Source: Zhongshania sp. R06B22
GTDB lineage: Bacteria; Pseudomonadota; Gammaproteobacteria; Pseudomonadales; Spongiibacteraceae
Reading direction: 5' to 3'
DNA length: 64,000 nt
NCBI RefSeq assembly: GCF_040892595.1
Contig: NZ_JBFRYB010000001.1
Span: 248,001 to 312,000, forward strand
Shown here: one piece after another, positions 26,682 through 35,960 of the stretch
Layout of the letters: the number at the start of each line of letters is the position of its first letter
How positions within the stretch are numbered: position 1 is the stretch's first letter
Translations under genes and position numbers: made by a program
Notes under the pieces: model-generated
Seen by the model: the letters and a program-made list of their open reading frames with translations, nothing else
Told to the model about the DNA's origin: nothing
Database searches by the model: none

Positions 26682-26797
26682 GCCATTCGTTTACTTGCTA
26701 AGTCGAGTGTAACCAAGCCAAGTCGGGACACCAATAGCGCAGAATACCTACGTTTGCGCTACCATACGCACCCCATGTCATTCTAAGGCCCCCCACC

Positions 26798-28111
26798 ATG
26801 ATTCCCGAACTCCTCTCACCCGCCGGCAGTCTCCGCAATATGTACTATGCCTTCGCCTACGGCGCAGATGCAGTCTACGCCGGTCAACCACGCTATAGCT
26901 TGCGGGTGCGGAATAACGAATTCAAAGACGTGGAAACGCTGGGCAAAGGTATAGAAGAAGCGCATCGCCAGAACAAGAAATTCTATCTAGCCTCTAATAT
27001 TTCACCACATAACGACAAAATCCGCAGCTATCTACGCGACCTCGCTCCGGTAATAGAAATGCGGCCCGACGCCTTAATCATGGCGGACCCCGGATTGATG
27101 ATGCTGGTGCGAGAAAAGTGGCCTGATATGCCGATTCATTTATCAGTGCAGGCCAATGCCGTTAACTGGGCGGCCGTTAAATTTTGGCACCAAAACGGCA
27201 TAGAGCGAGTGATTCTTTCTCGCGAGCTGGCGCTGGATGAAATTGAAGAAATTCGCCAGCGTGTACCGGAGATGGAGATTGAAGTCTTTGTACACGGCGC
27301 GCTATGCATCGCCTATTCTGGTCGCTGTCTATTATCTGGTTATATGAATCACCGCGATCCCAACCAAGGCGCCTGTACCAATGCCTGCCGCTGGAAATAC
27401 CAAGCACATGACGCCAAAGAGGACGAAACCGGCGATTTGGTGCCGGTGCAAACCTATATCCCTGAGCCCCAACCCGTGACTGAACCCGTGCTGCTACAAC
27501 AAGCCCAACGGCCCGGCGAATTTATGCCTGCTTACGAAGATGAGCACGGCACCTATATTATGAATTCTAAAGACCTGCGCGCGGTACAACACGTCGAGCG
27601 CCTAGCCGCGATGGGTGTGCACTCCTTGAAAATCGAGGGCCGCACAAAATCTCATTACTACGTTGCGCGCACTGCCCAAGTATATCGACGTGCCATTGAT
27701 GACGCGGCACATGGCAAACCCTTCGACATGCATCTGATGGACGAGCTAGATACCCTTGCCAACCGCGGCTACACCGAAGGTTTTTACCGACGCCATCCAC
27801 CCAAGGACTACCAAAATTACGAAATGGGTTTAAACAATGCGCAACAGCAGCAGTTTGTTGGCGAAATTGTCGATGCGCGGGATTCAGTGATTACCGTCGA
27901 TGTCAAAAACCGCTTTGAAACTGGCGACACCTTGGAGTTAATGATGCCCGGCGGCAACAGCCGTTTCACCCTAAAAACCCTCAGTGACAAGCACGGCAAG
28001 GCGATTAGCGCCGCACCCGGATCGGGTCATCGGGTCAAGATCCCGCTGGATCAACCCCTGCCCGAATCTGCGCTAAAATACGGCTTGTTAGTCAAAGATA
28101 TTCACGGGTAA
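26798..28111 (+). CDS. trhP: tRNA uridine-34 hydroxylase TrhP (U32 peptidase family)
   Basis: A 437-residue protein closely matching E. coli YegQ/TrhP: ELLSPAGSLRNMYYAFAYGADAVYAGQPRYSLRVRNNEF, SVQANAVNWAAVKFWHQNG, FVHGALCIAYSGRCLLSGYMNHRDPNQGACTNACRW. TrhP makes 5-hydroxyuridine at tRNA position 34 with prephenate as hydroxyl donor. The conserved cysteines likely hold an Fe-S cluster. It is often mislabelled as a collagenase-like protease. Confidence 0.95.
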   Translation: MIPELLSPAGSLRNMYYAFAYGADAVYAGQPRYSLRVRNNEFKDVETLGKGIEEAHRQNKKFYLASNISPHNDKIRSYLRDLAPVIEMRPDALIMADPGLMMLVREKWPDMPIHLSVQANAVNWAAVKFWHQNGIERVILSRELALDEIEEIRQRVPEMEIEVFVHGALCIAYSGRCLLSGYMNHRDPNQGACTNACRWKYQAHDAKEDETGDLVPVQTYIPEPQPVTEPVLLQQAQRPGEFMPAYEDEHGTYIMNSKDLRAVQHVERLAAMGVHSLKIEGRTKSHYYVARTAQVYRRAIDDAAHGKPFDMHLMDELDTLANRGYTEGFYRRHPPKDYQNYEMGLNNAQQQQFVGEIVDARDSVITVDVKNRFETGDTLELMMPGGNSRFTLKTLSDKHGKAISAAPGSGHRVKIPLDQPLPESALKYGLLVKDIHG

Positions 28112-28137
28112 TTGGCAAAGATATAAGGGGGTTCATT

Positions 28138-28521
28138 ATGGAAAGACGAAAATTACGTGTACTGCGCGGACTCGTCAATGTCAGTTTAATTAGCTTGGTA
28201 TTCGGCGCAATATTGAATTTACTTGCCGGCATATTAGGTAGCTATTATGTGCTGATCATCGGTTTTTTAGTGGTGCTAATCACCTTCTACTGCTATCGCC
28301 GAGCCGACAGTGAAGCCGCATCTAGCATGGCCTATTACCTCTGGCGCTACCTGCCAACCTTAATTTTTATCACCATGCCAATAGTGGCGTATTGGTATAG
28401 CAGCGGCACCCAGTGGACATTGGAAGACATTATTCACGCCGTTCAAATAGGCTGCAGCTTCCTACTACCCATTATCTGTTTGCTCTACGTTGAGCGCGTC
28501 TTAAAAAACGCCCAGCAGTAA
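28138..28521 (+). CDS. small membrane protein, four helices
   Basis: 127 residues, start supported by an AAGGGGG site. About four hydrophobic segments (VSLISLVFGAILNLLAGIL, YVLIIGFLVVLITFYCY, LPTLIFITMPIVAYWY, IGCSFLLPIICLLYV) with a basic N-terminus. Family not recognised. It is 26 nt downstream of trhP and probably co-transcribed; a strong hairpin follows its stop. Confidence 0.75.
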   Translation: MERRKLRVLRGLVNVSLISLVFGAILNLLAGILGSYYVLIIGFLVVLITFYCYRRADSEAASSMAYYLWRYLPTLIFITMPIVAYWYSSGTQWTLEDIIHAVQIGCSFLLPIICLLYVERVLKNAQQ

Positions 28522-28528
28522 ACCATAG

Positions 28529-28557
28529 AGGCCGACGGACTTACGTTCCGTCGGCCT
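28529..28557. terminator. 11-bp perfect hairpin at a convergent gene junction
   Basis: Inverted repeat AGGCCGACGGA with a 7-nt loop and TCCGTCGGCCT. It lies just after the plus-strand stop at 28521 and overlaps the last codons and stop of the minus-strand gene ending at 28541. Neither side has a U-tract, so it may act as an mRNA 3'-end stabiliser or a factor-assisted terminator for both genes. Confidence 0.55.
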
Positions 28558-29695
28558 GCTTGAAAGGTAACATTTCGCTAGCTTGGCGCAGATAATCCCC
28601 AATATGGAGGTGCTCCTCGTCTAAAAACCGCTGCACCGCTGCTGAAAAATCAGCGTCCACCAGCCAGTGGTTTGAATAGGTCAATATTGGCGTAAAGCCG
28701 CGCTGAATTTTGTGTTCTCCCTGCGCGCCAGGATCAAAATGCCGCAAGCCTTCTTGCAAGCAGTACTCGATGCCCTGGTAATAACAGGCCTCAAAGTGCA
28801 GGAACTCATACTCCCGAACACAGCCCCAATAACGGCCATAAAGCGTATGTTGATCGCGAAAATTGAGTGCCACGGCCACCGGTTCGTCGCCGTGGCTGGC
28901 AAGCACCATTACCAACTGCTCTGGCATCGTTGCCGCTAACTCGGTAAAGAAAGTCTCTGGCAAATACCCGCCGTGACCACTGCGCTTAGCGTAAGTGAGC
29001 TGGTAACAGTGAAAGAAGAAGCGCCACTGCTCAGCACTCACTTCAGCCCCCGGCAATACCTGCAAGCTCAAGCCTTGCTCAAGCACCACGCGGCGCTCTT
29101 TTCGCAAACCCTTGCGCTTACGCGAACTAAACGCCGCCAAGAAGCCGTCAAAATCGCGATAATTGCGGTCATACCAGTGATACTGCGGTCCAATGCGCTG
29201 CATTAAACCTTCTTGCGACCATGTGTTCGCCACTTCTGCCCGCGAGAATAAAATATGCACGGATGACGCGCCAAGTTCCTTAGCATGCGCCGGCAGAGCC
29301 TTTGCCAATATAGCCATAATGCTACTGCGTTCACTCTCATCCACTAAGCAGAGCCGTGGCCCGGTCGCCGGTGTAAACGGAATAGCGGATAATAGTTTGG
29401 GGTAATACGAGCGCCCATGACGCTGGTATGCATCTGCCCATGACCAATCAAAAACATACTCGCCATAACTATGGGTCTTGATATAAAAAGGCATAACGCC
29501 AACAAGCTGCTCACTTCGGCGAATAACAAGATGATGGGGCTGCCAACCTCGGTCTTCAGACACCGCGCCACTTGCTTCAAGGGCGTGTAAAAACTCGTAC
29601 CGGGTGAAGGGGTAATCACAGCCTGCCGCACTGCTCCAAACCTCTGCGCCGACGTCGGCAATACTGGCAACAAATTCTAACTCAAGATCAAACAC
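28541..29695 (-). CDS. FemAB-like GNAT acyltransferase
   Basis: A 384-residue protein of the FemAB-like/DUF482 acyltransferase group: YPFTRYEFLHALEASGAV, GVMPFYIKTHSYGEYVFDWSWADAYQRHG, SSRKRKGLRKERR, ALNFRDQHTLYGRYWGC, LHFEACYYQGIEYCLQEGLRHFDPGAQGEHKI. Substrate unproven; the family is sometimes called a peptidoglycan biosynthesis protein. It starts with GTG, 3 nt after the ubiA stop, so it is cotranscribed with ubiCA. The last codons lie within a hairpin. Confidence 0.87.
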   Translation of the reverse strand: MFDLELEFVASIADVGAEVWSSAAGCDYPFTRYEFLHALEASGAVSEDRGWQPHHLVIRRSEQLVGVMPFYIKTHSYGEYVFDWSWADAYQRHGRSYYPKLLSAIPFTPATGPRLCLVDESERSSIMAILAKALPAHAKELGASSVHILFSRAEVANTWSQEGLMQRIGPQYHWYDRNYRDFDGFLAAFSSRKRKGLRKERRVVLEQGLSLQVLPGAEVSAEQWRFFFHCYQLTYAKRSGHGGYLPETFFTELAATMPEQLVMVLASHGDEPVAVALNFRDQHTLYGRYWGCVREYEFLHFEACYYQGIEYCLQEGLRHFDPGAQGEHKIQRGFTPILTYSNHWLVDADFSAAVQRFLDEEHLHIGDYLRQASEMLPFKQADGT

Positions 29696-29698
29696 CCC

Positions 29699-30583
29699 TC
29701 ATGCTCCCATCAAAAAATGGAGCACAATGCCCGCAAAAATAACCATACCCACCCAGTTGTTATTTAAAAAGGCCTGAAAACATTTATCGGTTTGACGATA
29801 GCGGATCAGCTGTTGCTGATAGATAAAAAGGCCACTGGCAGCGATCACCCCGGCATAGTAAATAAAACTCATACCAAACCGCGGCCCGGCCATCAACAGC
29901 ACCACAACAACGCAAACCTGCAGCATCGCCGTGATCACCTTATCGTCATCACCAAATAAGATAGCGGTAGATTTCACCCCGATTTTTAAATCGTCCTCGC
30001 GATCTACCATCGCGTAAAAGGTGTCATAGCTCACTGTCCAAATTAAGACACCGATATACAAAAGCCAGGCTGCCGGCGGCGGAAGTTCGCCGGTTTGGGC
30101 GGTAAAGGCCATGGGAATACCCCAGGCAAAGGCCGCGCCCAAAACTAGCTGAGGCAAATGGGTATAGCGCTTCATAAAGGGATAAGTAGCCGCCAAGGCG
30201 ACGGCGACAACGGCAAATCCAACAGTCAGCCAATTGGTGAACAACACCAGAATAAAGGCTAGCGCACACAAGACCGCAAACAGCAGCAAGGCCTCTTTTT
30301 CTGTGACCGCGCCAGTGGCAAAGGGCCGATCTTTAGTGCGACTAACATGGGCATCAATTTTCCGGTCCGCATAATCATTAATGACACAGCCGGCAGAACG
30401 CATCAAAAATGTTCCCGCCACGAAAATAATCAGCAAATGCCACGCCGGAAACCCCTCTGCCGCAAACCATAGCGCCCAGAGGGTTGGCCACAACACCAGA
30501 TACGTGCCGATCGGTCGATCTAGCCGCATTAAGGCGCGATACTGAGGAGTTTGCTTTTTTAATTGCTGGAGTAATGCGTTCAT
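29699..30583 (-). CDS. ubiA: 4-hydroxybenzoate octaprenyltransferase
   Basis: A 294-residue polytopic prenyltransferase. The two Asp-rich motifs are [12 protein letters not shown] and, later, [12 protein letters not shown]. The N-terminus ([20 protein letters not shown]) is typical of UbiA. It attaches the polyprenyl chain to 4-hydroxybenzoate in ubiquinone synthesis at the inner membrane. It is preceded by ubiC, which makes its aromatic substrate. Confidence 0.96.
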   Translation of the reverse strand: MNALLQQLKKQTPQYRALMRLDRPIGTYLVLWPTLWALWFAAEGFPAWHLLIIFVAGTFLMRSAGCVINDYADRKIDAHVSRTKDRPFATGAVTEKEALLLFAVLCALAFILVLFTNWLTVGFAVVAVALAATYPFMKRYTHLPQLVLGAAFAWGIPMAFTAQTGELPPPAAWLLYIGVLIWTVSYDTFYAMVDREDDLKIGVKSTAILFGDDDKVITAMLQVCVVVVLLMAGPRFGMSFIYYAGVIAASGLFIYQQQLIRYRQTDKCFQAFLNNNWVGMVIFAGIVLHFLMGA

Positions 30584-30643
30584 AAGCTGACCATTGGGAT
30601 TTTCTGGAAAAAGTATATCAGCACCACCAAGCTCGGTGAAAAG

Positions 30644-31204
30644 TTACCAGGGACGAAAAGCCGGTAAAAATATCTCGCTTACCATAATAGGGTGACCACT
30701 GAGCAAGAACCGCGATCGCCGGCCCCACAGATCTTCGCTATACGGCGCAAGCACTGACTCATCCAGCGCAGCGGCGGGCACCTTGCATATTTCATAGCGG
30801 TCGCGGGACATATGGGGATCAGTAAACAGCAGATGCCCAAGGGGACGACTGTCTAAAGTCCGCAAGCGATCTAAGCGCCCAACCAGCGAGGTGGCCGGTA
30901 AAACGCTACGAGCGTAGACCCAAGGCTGACGGTTGCAATGTAAACGCACCTCCCTCACCAAACCCCAGTGGCGATCGCCCATACCCAGCAAGCGGCGCTC
31001 TGATAAACGCGGAATCTGCCAGCGCTGAGCGAGCACTTCAACATGGAAATGCCCATGGGATAGGCGCCGTAAATGCGCCGTTAAAGACCCAGTGTCTAGC
31101 AGCCAATGCGCGTCTGCAGCCGATAAGGCAGAACGAGGAAATTTCTGACAATCGAGCCACTTAGGCTCATGCGACTGGAATCGTGATGTTTGAAAAGCGT
31201 ACAA
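30644..31204 (-). CDS. ubiC: chorismate pyruvate-lyase UbiC
   Basis: About 187 residues. The C-terminal half is diagnostic (LVREVRLHCNRQPWVYARSVLP, RPLGHLLFTDPHMSRDRYEIC, LWGRRSRFLLSGHPIMVSEIFLPA). It converts chorismate to 4-hydroxybenzoate, the UbiA substrate. The frame is open to a TTG at 31318, which would add about 38 residues beyond family length. The TTG at 31204 with GGAAG upstream gives E. coli-like length; a GTG at 31231 is the alternative. 60 nt separate it from ubiA. Confidence 0.85.
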   Translation of the reverse strand: MYAFQTSRFQSHEPKWLDCQKFPRSALSAADAHWLLDTGSLTAHLRRLSHGHFHVEVLAQRWQIPRLSERRLLGMGDRHWGLVREVRLHCNRQPWVYARSVLPATSLVGRLDRLRTLDSRPLGHLLFTDPHMSRDRYEICKVPAAALDESVLAPYSEDLWGRRSRFLLSGHPIMVSEIFLPAFRPW

Positions 31205-31411
31205 TACTCGGCTTCCAGTGTTGAAGGTCACTGAACATAGGTGTTGCCACACAATAAACGCGCAGCAATCAAAACTAAAGTGTGGCGGCAGAATGCGCGA
31301 ATCACCTGCGAGTTGCAAGCATCGGTATCGGCCAAACAGGCGATGATATCTAACTAAAAATTACACTAAGCTTCCGGTAAAGAAGCACGTGGCTTATGAG
31401 GAATTAGGTTA

Positions 31412-32782
31412 ATGAGTAAGTGGGAATGTATTGTTTGTGGCTGGGTTTACGACGAAAAAGTCGGCGACCCTGACTCTGGTATTGCGGCTGGAACTCGCTG
31501 GGAAGACATCCCTGACGACTGGCTTTGCCCCGATTGTGGTGTGGGCAAAGAAGATTTTGAGATGATTGAGAAATCCGAAGAAAGCGATCTTCCCCACCAC
31601 GAAGAACCCGCTTCCGCCAGCAACGAGGCGGCCATTGTTGTGATTGGCACCGGTTTGGCGGGCTACGGCTTGGTTCGGGAGCTGCGCAAACATGACAAAG
31701 ACAGCCCCGTCATTATGATTACTGCCGACGACGGGCGGGCGTATTCCAAGCCAATGCTGTCAACTGGCTTCACCAAAAATACCGATGCCGACGCACTTGC
31801 CCAAAAAGACGCCGGCGGTATGGGTGAAGACTTGAACGCTAGCGTTTGGACATTGACCAAGGTCACCGCCATCGACACCGCAGCGCAAATCATCACCATT
31901 GGCGACAAAGAAACTCAGGTTCACTACAAAAAACTGGTCTTGGCGCTGGGTGCTGATGTTATTCGTCCCCCTGTTAAAGGCAACGCCCAGGACTATGTTT
32001 ACTCAGTCAATGATCTGCTCGACTACGATGACTTCCGTACCGCAGTCGCCAAGAACAATGTTAAGAAAGTCTGCATCATCGGCGGTGGTCTTATCGGCTG
32101 TGAATTCACCAACGACCTAATCAACGGCGGCATCGCCACTGAAACTGTTGATCCGCTGGCGTATTGTCTGCCAACTCTATTACCAGAAGCTGCGGGCAAA
32201 GCGGTGCAAGCCGGACTGGAAGCCAAGGGCGCGAAATTCCATTTCGGTCAACTGGTCACAGAAGTAAATAAAGCTGCTGATGGCTTGGTGGTTAGCCTGA
32301 ACAATGGCGACACCATCAATTGCGATCTAGTGCTTTCCGCCGTCGGCGTGCGCCCGCAAATCAAACTGGCACAAGACGCTGGCATCACCGTGAACCGCGG
32401 TATTGCCACTAATCGCCTACTTGAAACAAGTGCGCCAAACGTCTACGCCATGGGTGATTGCGCCGAAGTCGCCGGCCACGTTCTGGTTTATGTTGCCCCG
32501 CTAATGGCACAGGCGCGAGCACTGGCCAAAACGCTTAGCGGTCAAGATACTGAAGTGAGCTACCCCGCTATGCCGGTTACCATCAAAACCCCTGCTTGCC
32601 CGGTTACTGTTAGCCCTGCGCCACGCGACGCCGCAGGCAACTGGGAAGTTGAACAGGACGGCCTCAATGTGGTTGCACGCTTTGTTGGCAAGGACGGCGA
32701 ATTGCTGGGCTTTGCTCTCACTGGCGAAGGCACCAAGCAAAAGATGGCGCTGCAAAAACTACTGCCAGCAATTATGGCGTAA
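31412..32782 (+). CDS. rubredoxin-rubredoxin reductase fusion
   Basis: 456 residues. Residues 1-50 are a rubredoxin with iron ligands C6, C9, C39 and C42 (CIVCG, CPDCG). After an acidic linker, residues 70-456 are a rubredoxin:NAD(P)+ reductase with FAD motif [14 protein letters not shown] motif [11 protein letters not shown] and FAD-binding YAMGDCAEV. It delivers electrons from NAD(P)H, for example to alkane hydroxylase or peroxide-reducing partners. No alkB lies in the window. Divergent from ubiC; followed by a strong terminator. Confidence 0.95.
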   Translation: MSKWECIVCGWVYDEKVGDPDSGIAAGTRWEDIPDDWLCPDCGVGKEDFEMIEKSEESDLPHHEEPASASNEAAIVVIGTGLAGYGLVRELRKHDKDSPVIMITADDGRAYSKPMLSTGFTKNTDADALAQKDAGGMGEDLNASVWTLTKVTAIDTAAQIITIGDKETQVHYKKLVLALGADVIRPPVKGNAQDYVYSVNDLLDYDDFRTAVAKNNVKKVCIIGGGLIGCEFTNDLINGGIATETVDPLAYCLPTLLPEAAGKAVQAGLEAKGAKFHFGQLVTEVNKAADGLVVSLNNGDTINCDLVLSAVGVRPQIKLAQDAGITVNRGIATNRLLETSAPNVYAMGDCAEVAGHVLVYVAPLMAQARALAKTLSGQDTEVSYPAMPVTIKTPACPVTVSPAPRDAAGNWEVEQDGLNVVARFVGKDGELLGFALTGEGTKQKMALQKLLPAIMA

Positions 32783-32809
32783 CTAGCCAGCTGTCATGTG
32801 CGAAAAACC

Positions 32810-32841
32810 AAGGGCGGGCTGAATAAGTCCGCCCTTTTTTT
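32810..32841 (+). terminator. rho-independent terminator after the rubredoxin fusion
   Basis: AAGGGCGGGCT, a 5-nt loop, then AGTCCGCCCTT gives an 11-bp stem (one G-U), running directly into a T-run at 32835-32841. It ends transcription of the rubredoxin gene before the riboswitch region. Confidence 0.92.
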
Positions 32842-32993
32842 CGCCCAATCACCAGCATCGTCGCCTATTTTTTAGCCATTGCGCCGTGGCCACATTCGCA
32901 TATTAATTGAGCACGGCGACTGAATATTAACTGTCCGTATACAAATCATTCTTAGATTGATAATATTCGCGCGCCCCGATAGTGCCTTATCGA

Positions 32994-33156
32994 GGGTTCT
33001 CAGGGCGGGGTGAAAGTCCCCACCGGCGGTAATCATGCCAAGCATGTAGCCCGCGGGCGCTTGCTGACCATCGGAAAACGATAATGTCAGCGGGGACAGC
33101 AGATCCGGTGTAATTCCGGAGCCGACGGTTAAAGTCCGGTTATGAGAAGAGATCGT
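32994..33156 (+). promoter_or_regulatory. FMN riboswitch (RFN element)
   Basis: All conserved RFN blocks are present in order: CAGGGCGGGGTGAAAGTCCC, ACCGGCGGTAA, AGCCCGCGGGCGC, CAGATCCGGTGTAATTCCGG, AGCCGACGGTTAAAGTCCGG and ATGAGAAGAGA. It lies about 90 nt upstream of the lumazine synthase ATG, so FMN represses that gene. The expression platform between 33157 and 33245 has no obvious terminator, which favours control of translation initiation (inference). Confidence 0.96.
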
Positions 33157-33245
33157 TACACGCCACAGCGCTTAGTTGCCATCACTATGCTACTGCCGGT
33201 CTGTCAGCTCATCTTTGCCCTGCCGTATTCACTTGGGACAAGACC

Positions 33246-33710
33246 ATGACATCGACAGCTACAGCATCATCAAAACCCACCGTCGCCTTTATCCAAGCCT
33301 GCTGGCACCGCGATATTGTTGACCGCTGCAAAGACTCCTTCCTGAAAGAAATAGCAGAGCATAGCGACCTGAACGTCGAGTGCTTTGAAGTGCCAGGCGC
33401 CTTTGAAATACCCCTGCACGCCAAATTGCTGGCCCAAACCGGTAAATACGCCGCCATCGTGGGCGCAGGCCTTGTCACCAATAGCGGCATATACAAACAC
33501 GAATACGTTGCCCACGCCGTTGTCTCCGGCCTTATGCAAGTACAGCTAGAAACCTCGACGCCGGTATTCTCAGTTGTCCTTACTCCCCATAATTTCCACA
33601 ATAGCGAAGACCACATCAGCTTCTTCCGCGAACATTTTGTGGTGAAAGGTACGGAAGCCGCAGCAGCCTGTATCGGCACCCTGAACAGTCTAGCCAAACT
33701 TCAAGACTAA
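33246..33710 (+). CDS. ribH: 6,7-dimethyl-8-ribityllumazine synthase
   Basis: A 154-residue lumazine synthase: TVAFIQACWHRDIVDRC, VECFEVPGAFEIPLHAKLLA, AAIVGAGLV, ...YKHEYVAHAVVSGLMQVQL, PVFSVVLTPHNFHNSEDH and the VKGTEAA phosphate-binding end. The Trp/His active-site set and LTPHNFH differ from the standard RibH and resemble the second, RibH2-type enzyme of rhizobia and Brucella. GGGA precedes the ATG. It stands alone under an FMN riboswitch, away from the other riboflavin genes. Confidence 0.93.
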   Translation: MTSTATASSKPTVAFIQACWHRDIVDRCKDSFLKEIAEHSDLNVECFEVPGAFEIPLHAKLLAQTGKYAAIVGAGLVTNSGIYKHEYVAHAVVSGLMQVQLETSTPVFSVVLTPHNFHNSEDHISFFREHFVVKGTEAAAACIGTLNSLAKLQD

Positions 33711-33812
33711 TACAGACGCTTTGACTTGCCGATACTAGGCTGCCGAAAGCTATGCTAATCTGCGGCATTAGATTGATTATTAGCAAGCACACAGCGCCAA
33801 CGGGGAAATACC

Positions 33813-34433
33813 ATGGGCTTTTACGATAATAAAATATTGCCAATCATCATCGACAAAGCGTGCTCGATGTCCTCAATTATGGGCCTGCGAGAAAAGATTG
33901 TTCCGCAAGCGAAAGGTATCGTCTTAGAAGTGGGGATGGGCAGCGGTATCAATCTCGCACTGTACAATCCCGACATTATCGATTTCGTGTGGGGCTTAGA
34001 ACCTTCTCACGGAATGCGCAAAAAAGCCCAAAGCAATCTCGATAAATCGCCTGTAACAGTAAAGTGGCTGGACCTGCCCGGCGAAGAGATCCCCCTCGAC
34101 GACAATAGCGTCGACACTGTCTTGCTGACCTACACCCTCTGCACCATTCCCGACTGGCAGCGAGCCTTAGAGCAAATGCACCGTGTCCTTAAGCCCAACG
34201 GTAAACTACTATTCTGTGAACACGGTCTAGCTGAAAGCAGTGCGGTACAAAACTGGCAGAATAGAGTCACCCCAGTCTGGAAAAAGATCGCCGGCGGCTG
34301 CCATCTCAATCGGCCTATTGCTGAATCAATCACCAGCTGCGGCTTCACCATTAATAAACTGGAAACCTGCTACGCCGTCGGCGTACCCAAAATCGCCGGT
34401 TATATGTACTACGGCGAAGCGGTAAAAAGCTAA
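33813..34433 (+). CDS. class I SAM-dependent methyltransferase
   Basis: 206 residues. SAM motif I is LEVGMGSGINLALY, followed by GLEPSHGMRKKAQ, VDTVLLTYTLCTIPDWQRALEQMHRVLKPNGKLLFCEHG and a C-terminal region (RPIAESITSCGFTINKLET, PKIAGYMYYGEA). It resembles the METTL7/phospholipid-type methyltransferases. Acceptor unknown. Single gene with GGGGAA before the ATG. Confidence 0.88.
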   Translation: MGFYDNKILPIIIDKACSMSSIMGLREKIVPQAKGIVLEVGMGSGINLALYNPDIIDFVWGLEPSHGMRKKAQSNLDKSPVTVKWLDLPGEEIPLDDNSVDTVLLTYTLCTIPDWQRALEQMHRVLKPNGKLLFCEHGLAESSAVQNWQNRVTPVWKKIAGGCHLNRPIAESITSCGFTINKLETCYAVGVPKIAGYMYYGEAVKS

Positions 34434-34449
34434 ACTCTAATCACCTTGC

Positions 34450-34481
34450 TCTGCATGCCTACTAAGCCTTGGGTATGCAGA
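34450..34481 (+). terminator. inverted repeat after the methyltransferase gene
   Basis: TCTGCATGCC and GGGTATGCAGA can pair over about 10 bp around an 11-nt loop, 17 nt after the stop. No immediate U-tract follows. A second GC hairpin (GCGGCG/CGCCGC, 34509-34525) lies further on before a T-rich stretch. Either could end the transcript. Confidence 0.45.
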
Positions 34482-34637
34482 ATGAAAAGCCAGCCCTAAG
34501 ATTGCCTCGCGGCGACTCCCGCCGCTCAACTGGTGATTTTTGTTAGAGCACGCTAGAGTAAAGGCAGTATCTTAGCCGCTGTCTATATGACATCTAACAC
34601 AGCTTTCAACTGTCTAAGCCAAAGAGCCACTGTCACT

Positions 34638-35912
34638 ATGCGAAATATTCCCCTGCACTGGCAAATTATTGCCGCCATCCTTTTAGCTGTCGCAGCGGGT
34701 GTTATTGGCGGTCCAGACGCAAGCCTCGGCAGCTTGCAATTAACCGCCGTGTACGCATTTTTGGGCACCTTATTTCTAAACGCCTTAAAAATGCTAATAG
34801 TGCCGCTAGTGGTGTCTTCCATCATCAGTGGTATGGCCGGTGTAGGCGGCGACAAGCTTGAAAAGCTAGGTGGTAAAACTCTGCTGTTTTACGCGTGCAG
34901 CAGTCTTATTGCGATCCTGATCGGTCTCGCTGTGGTCAACATTATCGAACCCGGCGGCGGCGACAATCGGGCTCTAGCAGCCACGATCAGCACCAGTGAC
35001 CCTGAAATTAGCGAATCCTTGGCCAAGGTCGAAGGTCGCGGCACTGGCGATATTGTGCAGGTGTTTGTGCGCATGATTCCCAGCAATATTGTCTCAGCCG
35101 CCGCCAATGGCGAAATGCTGGGGCTGATATTCTTTAGCTTATTATTCGGTTTTTTCTTAGCGCGGAGCAAATCAGAGCATGCGGCAACACTGATGCACTT
35201 TTGGCAGGGCATCATGGACATCATGACCGAGATCACTATGTGGGTTATGAAGTTCGCACCGCTGGGGGTATTTGGCCTAGTTGCCAAAACGGTTGCCATT
35301 ACAGGCTTTGCGGCCTTTAAACCGATGCTGCTATTCTTTATTAGCGCCTTGATCGCGCTACTTATTCACGCCTTTGTGGCGCTGCCACTGGCACTGCGCT
35401 ATCTCGGCGGGGTTAGCCCCAGAAAGCATTACGCGGCGATGACCCCCGCACTGCTCACCGCATTTTCAACGGCCTCTAGCTCAGCAACGCTGCCGCTGAC
35501 CCTAAAGAGTATTCAGGAAGAATCAGGGGTCTCCAAGCAGGTGAGCGGCTTTGTCTTGCCGCTCGGGGCTACGGTGAATATGGATGGCACAGCGCTGTAT
35601 GAATGTGTTGCGGCCATGTTTATTGCTCAGGTTTATGGGCTAGAACTAGGGTTTGTGCAGCAATTTACCATTGTGATGGTTGCCCTACTCACCTCCATCG
35701 GTGTCGCTGGTATTCCAGCTGCAAGCCTAGTCGCTATCTCAGTTATTCTCGGCGCTATAGGCCTTCCTTTGGAAGGGATTGGCCTGCTATTAGTCACCGA
35801 CCGCATACTCGATATGATTCGAACCGCCGTCAATGTATTCAGCGATTCCTGCGCTGCGGTAATCATTGCCCGCAGCGAAGGCGAGGACACCTTAATCGCC
35901 GCAAAACCCTAA
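34638..35912 (+). CDS. dicarboxylate/amino acid:cation symporter (DAACS family)
   Basis: About 424 residues from the ATG at 34638; the frame also has an ATG at 34587. Typical GltP/DctA text: NALKMLIVPLVVSSIISGMAG, the serine-rich loop TAFSTASSSATLPLTL, the substrate motif LPLGATVNMDGTALYE and DRILDMIRTAVNVFSDSCAA. It is an inner-membrane sodium- or proton-coupled carrier for glutamate, aspartate or C4-dicarboxylates; the substrate is not resolved. 48 nt upstream of the HMG-CoA reductase gene. Confidence 0.93.
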   Translation: MRNIPLHWQIIAAILLAVAAGVIGGPDASLGSLQLTAVYAFLGTLFLNALKMLIVPLVVSSIISGMAGVGGDKLEKLGGKTLLFYACSSLIAILIGLAVVNIIEPGGGDNRALAATISTSDPEISESLAKVEGRGTGDIVQVFVRMIPSNIVSAAANGEMLGLIFFSLLFGFFLARSKSEHAATLMHFWQGIMDIMTEITMWVMKFAPLGVFGLVAKTVAITGFAAFKPMLLFFISALIALLIHAFVALPLALRYLGGVSPRKHYAAMTPALLTAFSTASSSATLPLTLKSIQEESGVSKQVSGFVLPLGATVNMDGTALYECVAAMFIAQVYGLELGFVQQFTIVMVALLTSIGVAGIPAASLVAISVILGAIGLPLEGIGLLLVTDRILDMIRTAVNVFSDSCAAVIIARSEGEDTLIAAKP

Positions 35913-35960
35913 TCATCGCTCCTTACAACAAGGAGACAATAACAATAAGACGGATTATTT

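Noticed and set aside
33209..33697. Minus-strand open frame of 162 codons
   Set aside because: Antisense to ribH, which is firmly identified and preceded by an FMN riboswitch.
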